From contig NZ_FNYJ01000009.1 of the NCBI RefSeq assembly GCF_900108875.1, positions 62,001 to 126,000 on the forward strand: a DNA stretch of 64,000 bases, in the 5' to 3' direction. Below, one piece after another: positions 25,771-34,308 of the stretch. Both the position numbers and the translations under genes were made by a program. How positions within the stretch are numbered: the stretch's first letter is position 1; each line of letters starts with the position of its first letter. Under the pieces are notes generated by a model that saw only the letters and a list, made by a program, of their open reading frames with translations, ran no database searches and was not told the origin of the DNA. This stretch comes from Pseudomonas sp. NFR16 (lineage in GTDB: Bacteria > Pseudomonadota > Gammaproteobacteria > Pseudomonadales > Pseudomonadaceae).

Positions 25771-26985
25771 ATGAAAATGCTTAAATTTGTGCTCGCACTC
25801 TTGATCGGTGCATTTGCATTGACAGCGCAGGCCGCCGATCCGGCGCTGGTCAGCAAAGGGGAATACTTGACGCGTGCTGCAGACTGCCTCGCGTGTCATT
25901 TGGCTCCAGGTGGTAAACCGTTTGCCGGAGGCCTGTCTTTCAAGCTGCCGTTTGGCACGCTGTATTCCCCCAATATCACCCCAGATAAGGAAACCGGGAT
26001 TGGTAACTGGAGCGACGATGAGTTCGTCAGCGCATTACAAAAAGGCGTAGGCAAGGATGGCAAACACTACTACCCGGCTTTTCCCTATACCTCCTATACC
26101 CTGATGTCCCGCGAAGACATTCTCGCAATCAAGGCCTACCTGTTCAGTCTGGAGCCGGTCAATCAGCAACCACCGCAGAACGATCTTTCGTTCCCGTTCA
26201 ATCAACGCTGGGGTATGTTTTTCTGGAATCTGGTTTTCGCATCAAACGAGCGCTTCGTACCCGATAGCAAGCAGTCAGCAGAGTGGAATCGCGGGGCATA
26301 TTTGGTTCAAGGGCCGGGTCACTGCGGTGAATGTCACACGCCGCGCAATGTGTTCCAGGCAATGAGCTCTGGGAAGTCGCTGGCAGGCGGAGAAGTCGGC
26401 AATTGGCGGGCTTACAACATCAGCTCAGACGTTAAGTACGGGATTGGCGCATGGCCTCAAGAATCGTTGATCAGCTATCTGTCGCAAGGTTACGCGCCTG
26501 GTTATGGTGGGGCTGGCGGGCCAATGGCGGATGCTGTTGAACACAGCTTGCGCTTCCTCGACCCTGCGGACGTTAAGGCGATTGCGGTGTACCTCAAATC
26601 TACGCCAGCGCAAAGCCAGGGCATTGCCAGGCCCGCACCAGCGGTCGCTGATCAACCTGGCGTCCCATTGGGTCACAAGCTTTTCTCGGACGCTTGCGCC
26701 GCATGTCATCGTCCGGATGGCAGTGGCAATCAGTCACCGATCGCCATGCTCATGGGGCTCAAGACTGTCAACGACCCAGCGGGCACCAATCTGATCGCCA
26801 CGCTGCTGGAAGGCCACACGCCATCTGCGGTGCGAGCCGATCAACGCATGCCCGATTTTGGCCGCGCATACAACGATACCGAGCTCGCAGCCGTTAGCAC
26901 ATTCGTGTTGCGTCGCTTTGGACAGAGCGGCGCAGAAATCAGCGCCAAGGACGTTGCGAAAGGACGGGGAAACTCGTTGCATTGA
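25771..26985 (+). CDS. Tri-haem cytochrome c subunit of the periplasmic aldehyde dehydrogenase
   Basis: The 404-residue product has a Sec signal peptide (MKMLKFVLALLIGAFALTAQAA) and three CxxCH haem sites: CLACH, CGECH and CAACH. This is the membrane-associated electron-transfer subunit of alcohol/aldehyde dehydrogenases, delivering electrons from the [2Fe-2S] subunit to ubiquinone or the terminal oxidase. It starts 11 bp after the molybdenum subunit and is the last gene of the operon. A strong hairpin lies 14 bp after its stop. Confidence 0.93.
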   Translation: MKMLKFVLALLIGAFALTAQAADPALVSKGEYLTRAADCLACHLAPGGKPFAGGLSFKLPFGTLYSPNITPDKETGIGNWSDDEFVSALQKGVGKDGKHYYPAFPYTSYTLMSREDILAIKAYLFSLEPVNQQPPQNDLSFPFNQRWGMFFWNLVFASNERFVPDSKQSAEWNRGAYLVQGPGHCGECHTPRNVFQAMSSGKSLAGGEVGNWRAYNISSDVKYGIGAWPQESLISYLSQGYAPGYGGAGGPMADAVEHSLRFLDPADVKAIAVYLKSTPAQSQGIARPAPAVADQPGVPLGHKLFSDACAACHRPDGSGNQSPIAMLMGLKTVNDPAGTNLIATLLEGHTPSAVRADQRMPDFGRAYNDTELAAVSTFVLRRFGQSGAEISAKDVAKGRGNSLH

Positions 26986-26998
26986 TCTCTGCTAAACA

Positions 26999-27023
26999 GC
27001 CTCGGACTTTACATGTCCGAGGC
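26999..27023 (+). terminator. Hairpin terminating the aldehyde dehydrogenase operon
   Basis: GCCTCGGAC (26999-27007) and GTCCGAGGC (27015-27023) form a perfect 9-bp stem with a 7-nt loop, followed by a pyrimidine-rich CACCCTTAT rather than a clean T run. Confidence 0.65.
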
Positions 27024-27387
27024 CACCCTTATACCGAAGCCCCCAATTCACCTTTGCGCGCAGGCGGCGCTTCAAGTCCCTTGGACTCCCGGGCAGAACG
27101 TAACCATTCATTTAAGACGGTTTTCAATAAGCGTCTTAGCGTCCAAGCATGATCCCCAAACCTAGCTCGATAAAAACCGTACCGGCCACGTAACGACATC
27201 ATCGGGGAATGGCACCTGTTCTCTTCCACAGAAACGCCGCTGGATGGTAATGCGCCAGCTCATCCTCTGGGGCTGCACTCTAAAGAGTTGTTAATGTAAA
27301 CACCGGACGGTTAGGCGCCATCTTCTGGGGCGTCATCAGCTCGCATTAGGCTGACGACGCAAAGGTCAGTTATTTAGAACGTCATCG
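27024..27387. other. No gene supported
   Basis: A leftward frame of 66 codons (27029-27229) exists but I do not recognise its product, and it has no ribosome binding site. The stretch contains two similar segments beginning GCGCCA (near 27253 and 27316) with a shared CTCTGGGGC/TTCTGGGGC core. Confidence 0.35.
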
Positions 27388-27820
27388 TCAAACGACAAAT
27401 CGCGCCACCAACGTATTCAGGTTGGTGGCCAGTCGAGACAACTCATGACTCGCAGCGCTTGTCTGATTAGCGCCGGCTGCTGATTGAGTAGACAGATCAC
27501 GTATATTTACAAGACTCCTGTCAACCTCTCGTGACACCTGTGCTTGCTCCTCAGATGCACTCGCGATGACTAGATTCCGTTCGTTGATCTGAGCAATGGA
27601 CTCGGTGATCTGGCGCAGGGCGTCTCACGCTGCGCTGGCAAGGCCAAGCGTGGATTGAGATCGTGCGGTGTTGCGTGCCATATATTCCACTGCGCCGGAT
27701 GTGCTGTTCTGAATACCAGCCACCATGTCCTCAATTTCTTGCGTGGATTGAGATGTTCTGTGCGCCAATGCTCTGACTTCATCGGCTACCACAGCGAAAC
27801 CTCGCCCCGCCTCCCCGGCC
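27388..27820 (-). pseudogene. Fragment of a methyl-accepting chemotaxis protein gene
   Basis: Read leftward, the conserved hairpin tip of the MCP signalling domain is present (AGEAGRGFAVVADEVRALA, then TSQSTQEIEDMVAGIQ). After an in-frame TGA at 27627-27625 the same frame continues to the typical end: LRQITESIAQINERN, EEQAQVSREVDRSLVNIRDL, and ATNLNTLVARFVV, with its stop at 27390-27388. Everything upstream of the tip (ligand domain, membrane segments, HAMP, and half of the signalling domain) is missing. It is a dead fragment. Confidence 0.85.
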
Positions 27821-28113
27821 CTGCCCAGCATTCGCAGATACACCCGCAAATCCTCCGATAGGCCCGACCTCTGCAAATCTGATGGGCTCACCACAGTTTT
27901 GAATTATCTCGGCAGCAGGGCCGGGATTCTCTGCTCCATCATTCTGCTCGCTCATCGTAAACTGCACTCGTCGGATTGGGGGTCATGTCGAATTGACGCC
28001 GGGGACAGTATTTGGGCCCGACGTCCGTAGTCGTCCGGCCCGCGCCCCAAGGTAAATAGAAGATCCGGGTTTCTTCGAAGACGACATCGAATATTAGCGC
28101 CCCGTGGGAGCCG

Positions 28114-29238
28114 TCATGGCATATCCACGTTCACCAACATGAGCTCTTCCTCTGGCTTACTCTCATCGTAGTGAAGCTCTGGAATATCAGCTTCATCCGG
28201 CACCATCATCATCAACATGGCTTTGGCTTGATTGAATGCCATGGGGATTGAAAGTCCAAAGCCTATCGATGAGTAGAACTGAGATGAGAAGACACGTGCT
28301 GCGTAATCACCTATCTCTCTGTTCATCCCTATCGCAGCATCTATTTTGCCAACAAAGCCCTTGGCTTGGTTGTAGGAAAAGCAGGTATTGAAGAAGACCA
28401 GTCTTACGCTTCGCGAACTGACGGCAATCGCATTGACAATGGCCTCCTTGGAGATAGCCCAAGGGCCGCCTTGATCGTCTTTGAGCACCAGTTCATCATT
28501 GGGCGTTCCATGACCCGAGAAGTGCACGACGGTAGGCTTTAACTCGTTAATAGCCTGCAGAATATCCATGGCTTGCACAGCCCAGCGAGTCTGAAAGTTA
28601 ACCGAGTCACGGTATTCCGAGGCCCTGATTCCTTGCTGAATGGAGCGTGACTCCTCATCCAGTGCCAATGGGCTCGAAGAACCGCTGACCGGATCGGATG
28701 CGAAGAACAACACCGTTATCCTTTCAGGCAGGGCCTTGAGCATCTCAATCTGCTGGGCGGTCGCGGCATGCATATGTTCATGCCTCACGAGCCCTGCGTT
28801 GAGATGATTCAGCTGGCGCGCGCGGGCCTCATCAGCACGTTTGTCCGCTAGCTGCTGCTTTTTCAGGTCATCGTCGCGTTTTTTCTGAGCGGTATCCTCT
28901 TTCTTGCGGGCGTCATCGAGCTTCTTCTGGGCCTTAGCCTCTTCCTGAGCGACCTTGCCTTGGGCGCTGACAAGCTTTTTCTGCTCATCAGCGATCTTGC
29001 TTTCGATTCGAGCAATCTCAACCATGGCCTTGCCGTGGTCGTCAGCGTGGCGGACAGCCTCGCGTTCCTTGGTGCTTCTGGTGGACACGCTTGATGCGCG
29101 AGCGGCAGCTAAAGAGGCATCCTGTTTCTTCTTCAACGCTACAGCTGCCTTCGCAGCCACTTTGCCCTTGTCACTTTGCAGCTTGGCGATGGCTTGCTGA
29201 TGCGATATGACTTGTCTGCGATACGCTTCAATGCTCAT
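28114..29238 (-). CDS. CHAT-domain (caspase-like) protease with N-terminal coiled coil
   Basis: The 374-residue product has a long charged coiled coil (about residues 5-140, rich in Lys/Ala/Glu) and a C-terminal caspase-like CHAT domain. The domain starts at ERITVLFFASDPVSG, a form typical of effector CHAT proteins. The catalytic pair is visible: His243 in TVVHFSGHG and Cys286 in VRLVFFNTCFS, each after a hydrophobic strand. CHAT proteases act as effectors in several bacterial immune or cell-death systems, cleaving partner proteins on activation. The related N-terminal coiled-coil type also occurs fused to TIR domains. It is divergent from a membrane protein at 29361. I infer a defence or abortive-infection role from this context. 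Confidence 0.85.
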   Translation of the reverse strand: MSIEAYRRQVISHQQAIAKLQSDKGKVAAKAAVALKKKQDASLAAARASSVSTRSTKEREAVRHADDHGKAMVEIARIESKIADEQKKLVSAQGKVAQEEAKAQKKLDDARKKEDTAQKKRDDDLKKQQLADKRADEARARQLNHLNAGLVRHEHMHAATAQQIEMLKALPERITVLFFASDPVSGSSSPLALDEESRSIQQGIRASEYRDSVNFQTRWAVQAMDILQAINELKPTVVHFSGHGTPNDELVLKDDQGGPWAISKEAIVNAIAVSSRSVRLVFFNTCFSYNQAKGFVGKIDAAIGMNREIGDYAARVFSSQFYSSIGFGLSIPMAFNQAKAMLMMMVPDEADIPELHYDESKPEEELMLVNVDMP

Positions 29239-29360
29239 TCATACTCCCGGTGCCAGGTCTGTCGCCCATCACCGACCGGTCAGCCCACAACCGTGCCGGT
29301 AGAGTTACAATCCACGATACAAGCTCTTGAGCCCTATCTCACCTGGAAACGGATCGCGGT

Positions 29361-29855
29361 ATGGAAGAAACCATCGGCTACCTGCAGAACCGTTTCAAGG
29401 ATGAGCAATCCAGGTTCGATCATTTCGAAAACAAGTGCGCAAAATTCCTAACTGCCGTATCGATCGTGATCGCAGCACTGAGCGCGTTGGCCGGCCTGAA
29501 GAATGGCCTGCTGTTTCAGCTGTCGTCCCCGATCTCCGTGCTGATTTTTTGCTCATTCGCTGCAGCTGCCATCTGCATCGGCTGCTCATGGGGCCATGCC
29601 TTCAGCGCCTTGCGGATCAGTGACTGCCCTGCCCTTCCATCGAGCAGGGTCACGGCTGAGTATCTGAGGAACGTTGATGCTGATCAGCAACAGCTACACA
29701 TTTATAACTGCTACATCGATACCCTGGAAAAACTCAAAGCTGCGATCGACGAAAAGTCCAAGCCGTTAGAGCTCGCCTATTCAGAGCTCGTATACGGTGC
29801 GGGTTTCATCGCCCTACTTGCAGCGCTCATTACTCTCAGAGAACTCAGCGCATGA
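29361..29855 (+). CDS. Small membrane protein, candidate partner of the CHAT protease
   Basis: The 164-residue product has an N-terminal amphipathic helix (YLQNRFKDEQSRFDHFENK), two closely spaced membrane segments (about 30-50 and 58-78), a cytoplasmic loop, and a third membrane segment near the C-terminus (about 145-160). The arrangement recalls SLATT/S-2TM-type effectors that depolarise membranes in nucleotide-linked immunity, but no signature motif proves this. It is divergent from the CHAT gene, 122 bp between starts, and overlaps by 4 bp with the next micro-ORF. A protease-activated membrane effector is a testable idea. Confidence 0.65.
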   Translation: MEETIGYLQNRFKDEQSRFDHFENKCAKFLTAVSIVIAALSALAGLKNGLLFQLSSPISVLIFCSFAAAAICIGCSWGHAFSALRISDCPALPSSRVTAEYLRNVDADQQQLHIYNCYIDTLEKLKAAIDEKSKPLELAYSELVYGAGFIALLAALITLRELSA

Positions 29856-29977
29856 CCGATTCGAGGAAACCCCAGAACAATCAGAATCAAACACCGCCAC
29901 CGCCTCCCACGACTGAATATCAGCGAAGATCCGAAGAGCAGGTGGTCAACCGCACCACACCGCCTAGGAAGCGTTGA
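29852..29977 (+). CDS. Proline-rich micro-ORF coupled to the membrane protein gene
   Basis: The ATG at 29852 overlaps the TGA of the membrane protein gene as ATGA, the usual sign of translational coupling. The 41-residue product is Asn/Gln- and Pro-rich with a TPPPPPTTEY stretch and a basic end (TPPRKR). It has no membrane segment. Such a tail could be an interaction module or processing target of the membrane protein. It has no family match that I recognise. Confidence 0.5.
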   Translation: MTDSRKPQNNQNQTPPPPPTTEYQRRSEEQVVNRTTPPRKR

Positions 29978-30102
29978 TAATGTGTGCCGGCCTCGAAAAA
30001 GGGCCGGCAATCCCAGCCCGCCAGTAACCCCCCTCCCGCAGAGGGTTGAGGCATCTGCCGTCGAGTAAGCCTCTGAAACGCTGCCCAGTACCACGAGCCC
30101 CC

Positions 30103-30297
30103 ATGAACCTCACCCACGCTACCCTCGTCCTGCTTTTAGCGGCGAAGATCCACGGCACAGATGCGGGCGTCAGGGCCGCAGCCAAGAATGTGGTCAAAAA
30201 ACTCCCTCGCAGTCAGCGCGACCTCATCTACCTCGTCATCGATAGCAAGCAGCCACTCGAAATGGTCTGGCAAATCGCGCTGAATCTCGACGCTTGA
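30103..30297 (+). CDS. Small protein of unknown function (64 aa)
   Basis: I do not recognise this protein. It starts MNLTHATLVLLLAAKIHGT, followed by an amphipathic basic helix (AAAKNVVKKLPRSQRDL) and ends VWQIALNLDA. The sequence has good coding character without a clear ribosome binding site. It lies downstream of the membrane protein/micro-ORF pair in the same direction. Confidence 0.45.
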   Translation: MNLTHATLVLLLAAKIHGTDAGVRAAAKNVVKKLPRSQRDLIYLVIDSKQPLEMVWQIALNLDA

Positions 30298-30539
30298 TCC
30301 CCATTGGCACCATAACCGGGCGAAACAGGGCGAAACGCCGTCCGGTATCCGCACATCCTGAACAACCTGATCATCGACTACTCAGGCCATTGATCTCGGA
30401 ACGGTGCCCAATACGACCCCTTTCGCCAGGTATGAGTAAGTGCAACGCATCGAGTAGAAACGAAGATCGAGGCCCGTTACGTTGGTAGAAGCCGGGTGCG
30501 TCCGCCCCGGTTAACCATGAAAAACGGAGCACAAATGCA

Positions 30540-30962
30540 ATGACGCCAGTAAAGGGTATCGACCCTCGCATCACCACACCCGAAATGCAGACTGCACACC
30601 GCTACATGAACCGACTGGGCGGCCTCGCAAGCATGATTCTCGGGATTATGTGGGCTTTGGCAAACGTGAAAGTCACACCATTCGTAGCTGAGGTCGCAGG
30701 TATCTGCTGCTTTGCCTACATCATGTACATCGGTCGTGATTACCGTCGGCAATACAACGAAATCGCCAAGGCATTCACTGGGCTTAACTGGATGCGTCTC
30801 GTGTTGAGCGCCTGGCCAATGCTTGTGGTCATCGTGATCGTATCGGGGTTGCTGTCTAAAGGCCTCAGCTGGCAGCAGATAGGCGAGTACAAAGAACACC
30901 TGCTTGCCCTAGCGGCTTTCCCACTGTATCCCTGGCTCAAGCAGTGGTGGGAAGGTCAGTAA
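30540..30962 (+). CDS. Membrane protein of unknown function (140 aa)
   Basis: The 140-residue product has two membrane segments in about residues 28-64, a basic cytoplasmic loop (YIGRDYRRQYNEIAKAF), a third segment at about 86-106 and a possible fourth near 124-134. No family is recognised. The ATG at 30540 has CGGAGC upstream. It is the last rightward gene of this cluster; the next gene is on the other strand. Confidence 0.6.
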   Translation: MTPVKGIDPRITTPEMQTAHRYMNRLGGLASMILGIMWALANVKVTPFVAEVAGICCFAYIMYIGRDYRRQYNEIAKAFTGLNWMRLVLSAWPMLVVIVIVSGLLSKGLSWQQIGEYKEHLLALAAFPLYPWLKQWWEGQ

Positions 30963-31167
30963 TCGCGGTGCGGCCTGCCCTGGACTGACATGATGTAAAC
31001 CGCCCAGGACATACTCGCAGCATCCGCGTAGCTGCGCACAAGGAAGGTCGAACATGGATCGTTCGACCATCCCGATTGACCTGCTTCAGCCCAGTGCGCA
31101 ACTGAGCACCCATTCTAGAGACCAACCTCTGTAGGCTCTTGATTCGATATTTCCCACTCCCGCAACC

Positions 31168-31196
31168 GCTGAGGCTGAGGCTGAGGCTGAGGCTGA
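31168..31196. repeat. Short hexanucleotide tandem repeat (GAGGCT)
   Basis: GAGGCT is repeated about four to five times head to tail in the gap between the convergent genes at 30540 and 31228. Confidence 0.7.
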
Positions 31197-31227
31197 TCCC
31201 AGCATTCCAAGCAGTCGTAGCCAAATG

Positions 31228-33510
31228 TCAGGGTCTCGGAGCTAACTCTTCCAGGTCGAAGGTATCTTGAGGGAAGAACAGCCTGAATTTTTCCAGACAG
31301 TTGCCCATAAGCCTGGTCGTGTCTTCGTAATCCCCGCTGTAGCGCCCTGACTTAGGGTTGATGAGCCAGCCGCCATCCACTTTCTTCAGCTCGCCCGCAA
31401 TGCGCGCTGGCTTGAACTTGGTGATGCAAGGATGGCCACACGGTTTCAGTTCATCACCAATCAACAAGGGGATTTCTTCACCAATGAGCAGTGCACCATC
31501 GTGGGCTATTGCCCAAATCAGGTAGGTCAGCTCTTCCTGCGCGAACCGATCATGAAGCTCCATAAGTCGCCTGCGCTGGGGATCACGCAACACCTGCCGA
31601 GTAGGGTTCGTGGAAATCTGGCCGTCCAGAAACTCTTGTTCCTTCAGCTTGATCGGCGCGCGAAGTGGGCCATAGGTTTCGTCGAGGTAATCTTCCAGCG
31701 TCTCTTCACGATCACGCAACCGCGACAGGAATGACTGATAGAAGTGAACGGGCGCTGCGCGCTCGGCAATGTATGAGCCGTGTACTGCGAAGATCTTCAG
31801 AAGCGGTGTGCTCAGAATAACGTTATCGACGTAGATGGCCGAAACAGCGTTACCCTGCGGGATATCGCTTGCGTCGATGAAGACGCGAAAAGCTTTTACC
31901 CTGCCGTAGAAAAACTGCACTTCCCACTGCAAGCGGGCGAAGCTGGAAGTCAGGAACTTGACTTTGGCTCGCTTCCAGGCATCCAGAGCATCCGCACTAA
32001 CCACAACAGACTCACCCGTCGAAGGATCGACATACTCGGCTGGAGCAGCATGCTTTCTGATTTCCTGCCGAATTTCGGAGATCGAACGCAATTTCACCGC
32101 GTAGGTGAGCTCCTCAACTGCCGGGCTCTCTGCCTGCTCCTGCGCTGGAGTCTCTGGTTCAGTCGACGAACTGGACAAAAGACCGGCCAAGTCTGCGAAT
32201 GCTGTTGAAATTTTCTGGCCGGTGTAATGGGCGTAAAAAAATGGCAGCCTTGCCTTGGTGTCAGTAGGCATCGCAAGAAATTCTGGGACAATCAGCTCGT
32301 GAGGATCCTTCCATTGATTGGTGCCTTCGATCATCCGTTGCAGCCCGAGCGCCCAATCATCGGCACTTGCTTTAGGATCATACCGGTTGAGCTTTACCAG
32401 CTTCGCACGCGCATAAGGCCCTAGACGGTCATCGTGCACGTAAACGACGCTGTCGCTGTCCACTTTGTAGCCCAGGATACATACCGCATGCCCGGCATCG
32501 TAGTCTTCCAGCGTTCCCTCATCGGTGACCTTGGAGACTGAGCCCATCACGAGCAAAGGCAGATGGCTGTCGATGTGCCCCGTGACGGTGGCCAGAAAGT
32601 CTTCTTCCGACAGCTTTTGCTTTTTCAGATCCTCGGAGTGATGGCGAAGCCCTTCGACATCAAGGCAGCGCAAGATCTGCTTGTTGGTCAATTCCTTGTT
32701 GGGGAAGCTGTTGGAAGAGCCGTCAATGTGGTTGATCGCATTGAGGGTGATCTCGCTGCAGGAATGGATGGCTTTGACGTCCCGCCACTTCAGCGAGTGC
32801 AGCGATGACCAGATCGCGGTCGACGCACAGGCCGATACCACCTTGTCCTGTTCCTGGAAAGCGATAGACCAAACACTCAGTTTGATGCCGAACAGATCCA
32901 CCGTGTATTCACGGGACAACCGGCATTTACGTTTGCCGACCTGGCCGGTCTGGCCAATCTCGACAGCGGGTTCCTGAACCTCTGGCTCAGACTCAACCGC
33001 TGCGCTCTCAACCACCGCGTTGTTGGCGTCCGCTTCGACCATCTGAGCGACTACCGGCGGCGCATCTAAATCCGACATGACCTTCAAGCAGGTCTTACCA
33101 ATGAACGTCTTGGGCAGTGGCTTGATCACCATGAAACCCAGGTAGCTCGTATTGAGTTCAAGGGCCAGCTCTTCTGAACCTTCACCAGCCTCAAGTATGG
33201 TGTCGATAAGCTTGTGATCCACGGGCCTGGTGAAGAAATGCATCCGCGCGCACTGGTGCCCAGCATTCCCGAATCGCTTCACATAGTAGTGAGAGAAGTC
33301 TTCCAGATAATCCTTGTCGACGTAGTTGCGCTCAAGCAGCACAGAGACGGCGCCCATGTCCTTCAGGTAGTTGAAGATGTAGTCGACTTGGGGCTTTTGA
33401 AGGATGTCAGGGAAATCTGAGCCGAAGCATTGCGTCACCAGATTGCTCAGGGTCTGCTTCTCGAAGCTGGAAATCAGGAAAGGATTCATTGGCATAAAAA
33501 AAGCAGCCAT
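31228..33510 (-). CDS. Large protein with papain/C39-like catalytic core
   Basis: The 760-residue product has a papain-like core in its middle: QDKVVSACASTAIW with Cys228 preceded by Gln221, then DAGHAVCILGYK with His341 and VVYVHDDRLGPYA with Asp360. This order (Gln-Cys-His-Asp) and spacing fit a C39-like or papain-type cysteine peptidase. The ~200 residues before and ~380 after it are unlike anything I recognise. There is no signal peptide, so it is probably cytoplasmic. The ATG at 33510 has AAGGA 11 nt upstream and sits inside a terminator hairpin. Its position beside the CHAT protease cluster and a helicase pseudogene suggests a defence role; this is inference. Confidence 0.65.
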   Translation of the reverse strand: MAAFFMPMNPFLISSFEKQTLSNLVTQCFGSDFPDILQKPQVDYIFNYLKDMGAVSVLLERNYVDKDYLEDFSHYYVKRFGNAGHQCARMHFFTRPVDHKLIDTILEAGEGSEELALELNTSYLGFMVIKPLPKTFIGKTCLKVMSDLDAPPVVAQMVEADANNAVVESAAVESEPEVQEPAVEIGQTGQVGKRKCRLSREYTVDLFGIKLSVWSIAFQEQDKVVSACASTAIWSSLHSLKWRDVKAIHSCSEITLNAINHIDGSSNSFPNKELTNKQILRCLDVEGLRHHSEDLKKQKLSEEDFLATVTGHIDSHLPLLVMGSVSKVTDEGTLEDYDAGHAVCILGYKVDSDSVVYVHDDRLGPYARAKLVKLNRYDPKASADDWALGLQRMIEGTNQWKDPHELIVPEFLAMPTDTKARLPFFYAHYTGQKISTAFADLAGLLSSSSTEPETPAQEQAESPAVEELTYAVKLRSISEIRQEIRKHAAPAEYVDPSTGESVVVSADALDAWKRAKVKFLTSSFARLQWEVQFFYGRVKAFRVFIDASDIPQGNAVSAIYVDNVILSTPLLKIFAVHGSYIAERAAPVHFYQSFLSRLRDREETLEDYLDETYGPLRAPIKLKEQEFLDGQISTNPTRQVLRDPQRRRLMELHDRFAQEELTYLIWAIAHDGALLIGEEIPLLIGDELKPCGHPCITKFKPARIAGELKKVDGGWLINPKSGRYSGDYEDTTRLMGNCLEKFRLFFPQDTFDLEELAPRP

Positions 33511-33522
33511 CAGGCTGCTTTT
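33496..33522 (-). terminator. Intrinsic terminator overlapping the start of the 760-aa gene
   Basis: Read leftward, AAAAGCAGCC-TGAT-GGCTGCTTTT is followed by a T tract (complement of 33496-33502), 18 nt after the stop of the 57-aa ORF. The start codon of the 760-aa gene (33510-33508) spans the loop and the beginning of the second arm. It is likely to regulate expression of the downstream gene by read-through or anti-termination. Confidence 0.75.
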
Positions 33523-33540
33523 CCTTACAAAAAAGGTGAG

Positions 33541-33714
33541 TTAAAGGCTGCAGGTCTTCGCGAGCAGCGCGTGGCCGACTGCCTTGTTGGCAACCTGCTT
33601 CTCAATCTTGTGGTCATAATCACGCTGACGCTGGCGAGCTTGCTCAAGCCGGTCGTTACTGTCGCGGTTAAGATCGCGAACGCGTGAAAGGTCAATCAGT
33701 GCCTGTAAGCTCAT
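33541..33714 (-). CDS. 57-aa leader ORF upstream of the terminator
   Basis: The product is a short, strongly helical, charged peptide (LIDLSRVRDLNRDSNDRLEQARQRQRDYDHK in parts), ending in AVGHALLAKTCSL. No family is recognised. It begins at the ATG at 33714-33712 and stops 18 nt before the terminator hairpin. Its position suggests either a regulatory leader or a small partner of the 760-aa protein, such as an antitoxin-like inhibitor. Confidence 0.45.
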   Translation of the reverse strand: MSLQALIDLSRVRDLNRDSNDRLEQARQRQRDYDHKIEKQVANKAVGHALLAKTCSL

Positions 33715-34308
33715 GGATTCTCTCGCTGAAAATGCACGTTGATTCAAATTAGCATGCGCAAACACAAGCGCACAACCGTCGAACCGTAGCCAAATGCATA
33801 CGCATTGGCGCAAATGCGCGCGCAAGCGTTAAAAACGAAGGTCGGGCATTCTATAGCCGAAACATGCGCCCCGAAAGCTATTTTGAAACAAACCTTACGA
33901 ATGGTGCGTTAAACCAATAGCGAAATCGAAGCGTATGTCGCATGCATCTGTTCGACTGCGACAGTGCGTTGATGTTCCGCTTCCGCCTGCGTGAGCGCTT
34001 GTGTGACCAGCGTCTCCTGCAGGGGAACCTATGACTGTATCGACCCAATTCACCTGAACTTGAAGCCCGCCAACCCTTGAGATTTGGCTCAATACCGAAC
34101 AGCAAGAGTAAAGACTGAACAGCAGGAGCAAAGCCGTCGGTGAGCAATACCGCCATCAGCGAGTGGAATCCCCTCAAAGCTTCGACCCAAGCACCGTTTG
34201 CAATCAACTTCAAAATGGACGCAGCTTCTACCTGCTACCTTACTGAAGACTGCAGCCAGCGAGGCCAAGGTGCCTCGCCCGGATCAGCATCGAGATCGAA
34301 CAACACGA
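33715..34308. other. No gene supported
   Basis: This is the upstream region of the 57-aa ORF. The part 33755-33840 is unusual, with repeated GCGCAA/GCGCGC and ATGCAT-type words that form several small dyads. Frames between 33878 and 34213 look like noise. Confidence 0.35.

Noticed and set aside
27029..27229. 66-codon leftward frame after the cytochrome gene
   Set aside because: No family match and no ribosome binding site; it starts in a region without promoter features.
29361..29855. Calling the CHAT/membrane pair a named system such as CBASS or type III-E CRISPR (Craspase)
   Set aside because: No nucleotide cyclase, Cas protein or CRISPR repeat is present nearby.
31168..31196. Hexanucleotide repeat as a regulatory or phase-variable element
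   Set aside because: It lies between convergent gene ends, not in a promoter or a supported coding region; kept only as a repeat.
33878..34213. 111-codon leftward frame upstream of the 57-aa ORF
   Set aside because: Amino acid composition looks non-coding and overlapping frames of similar length exist on both strands.
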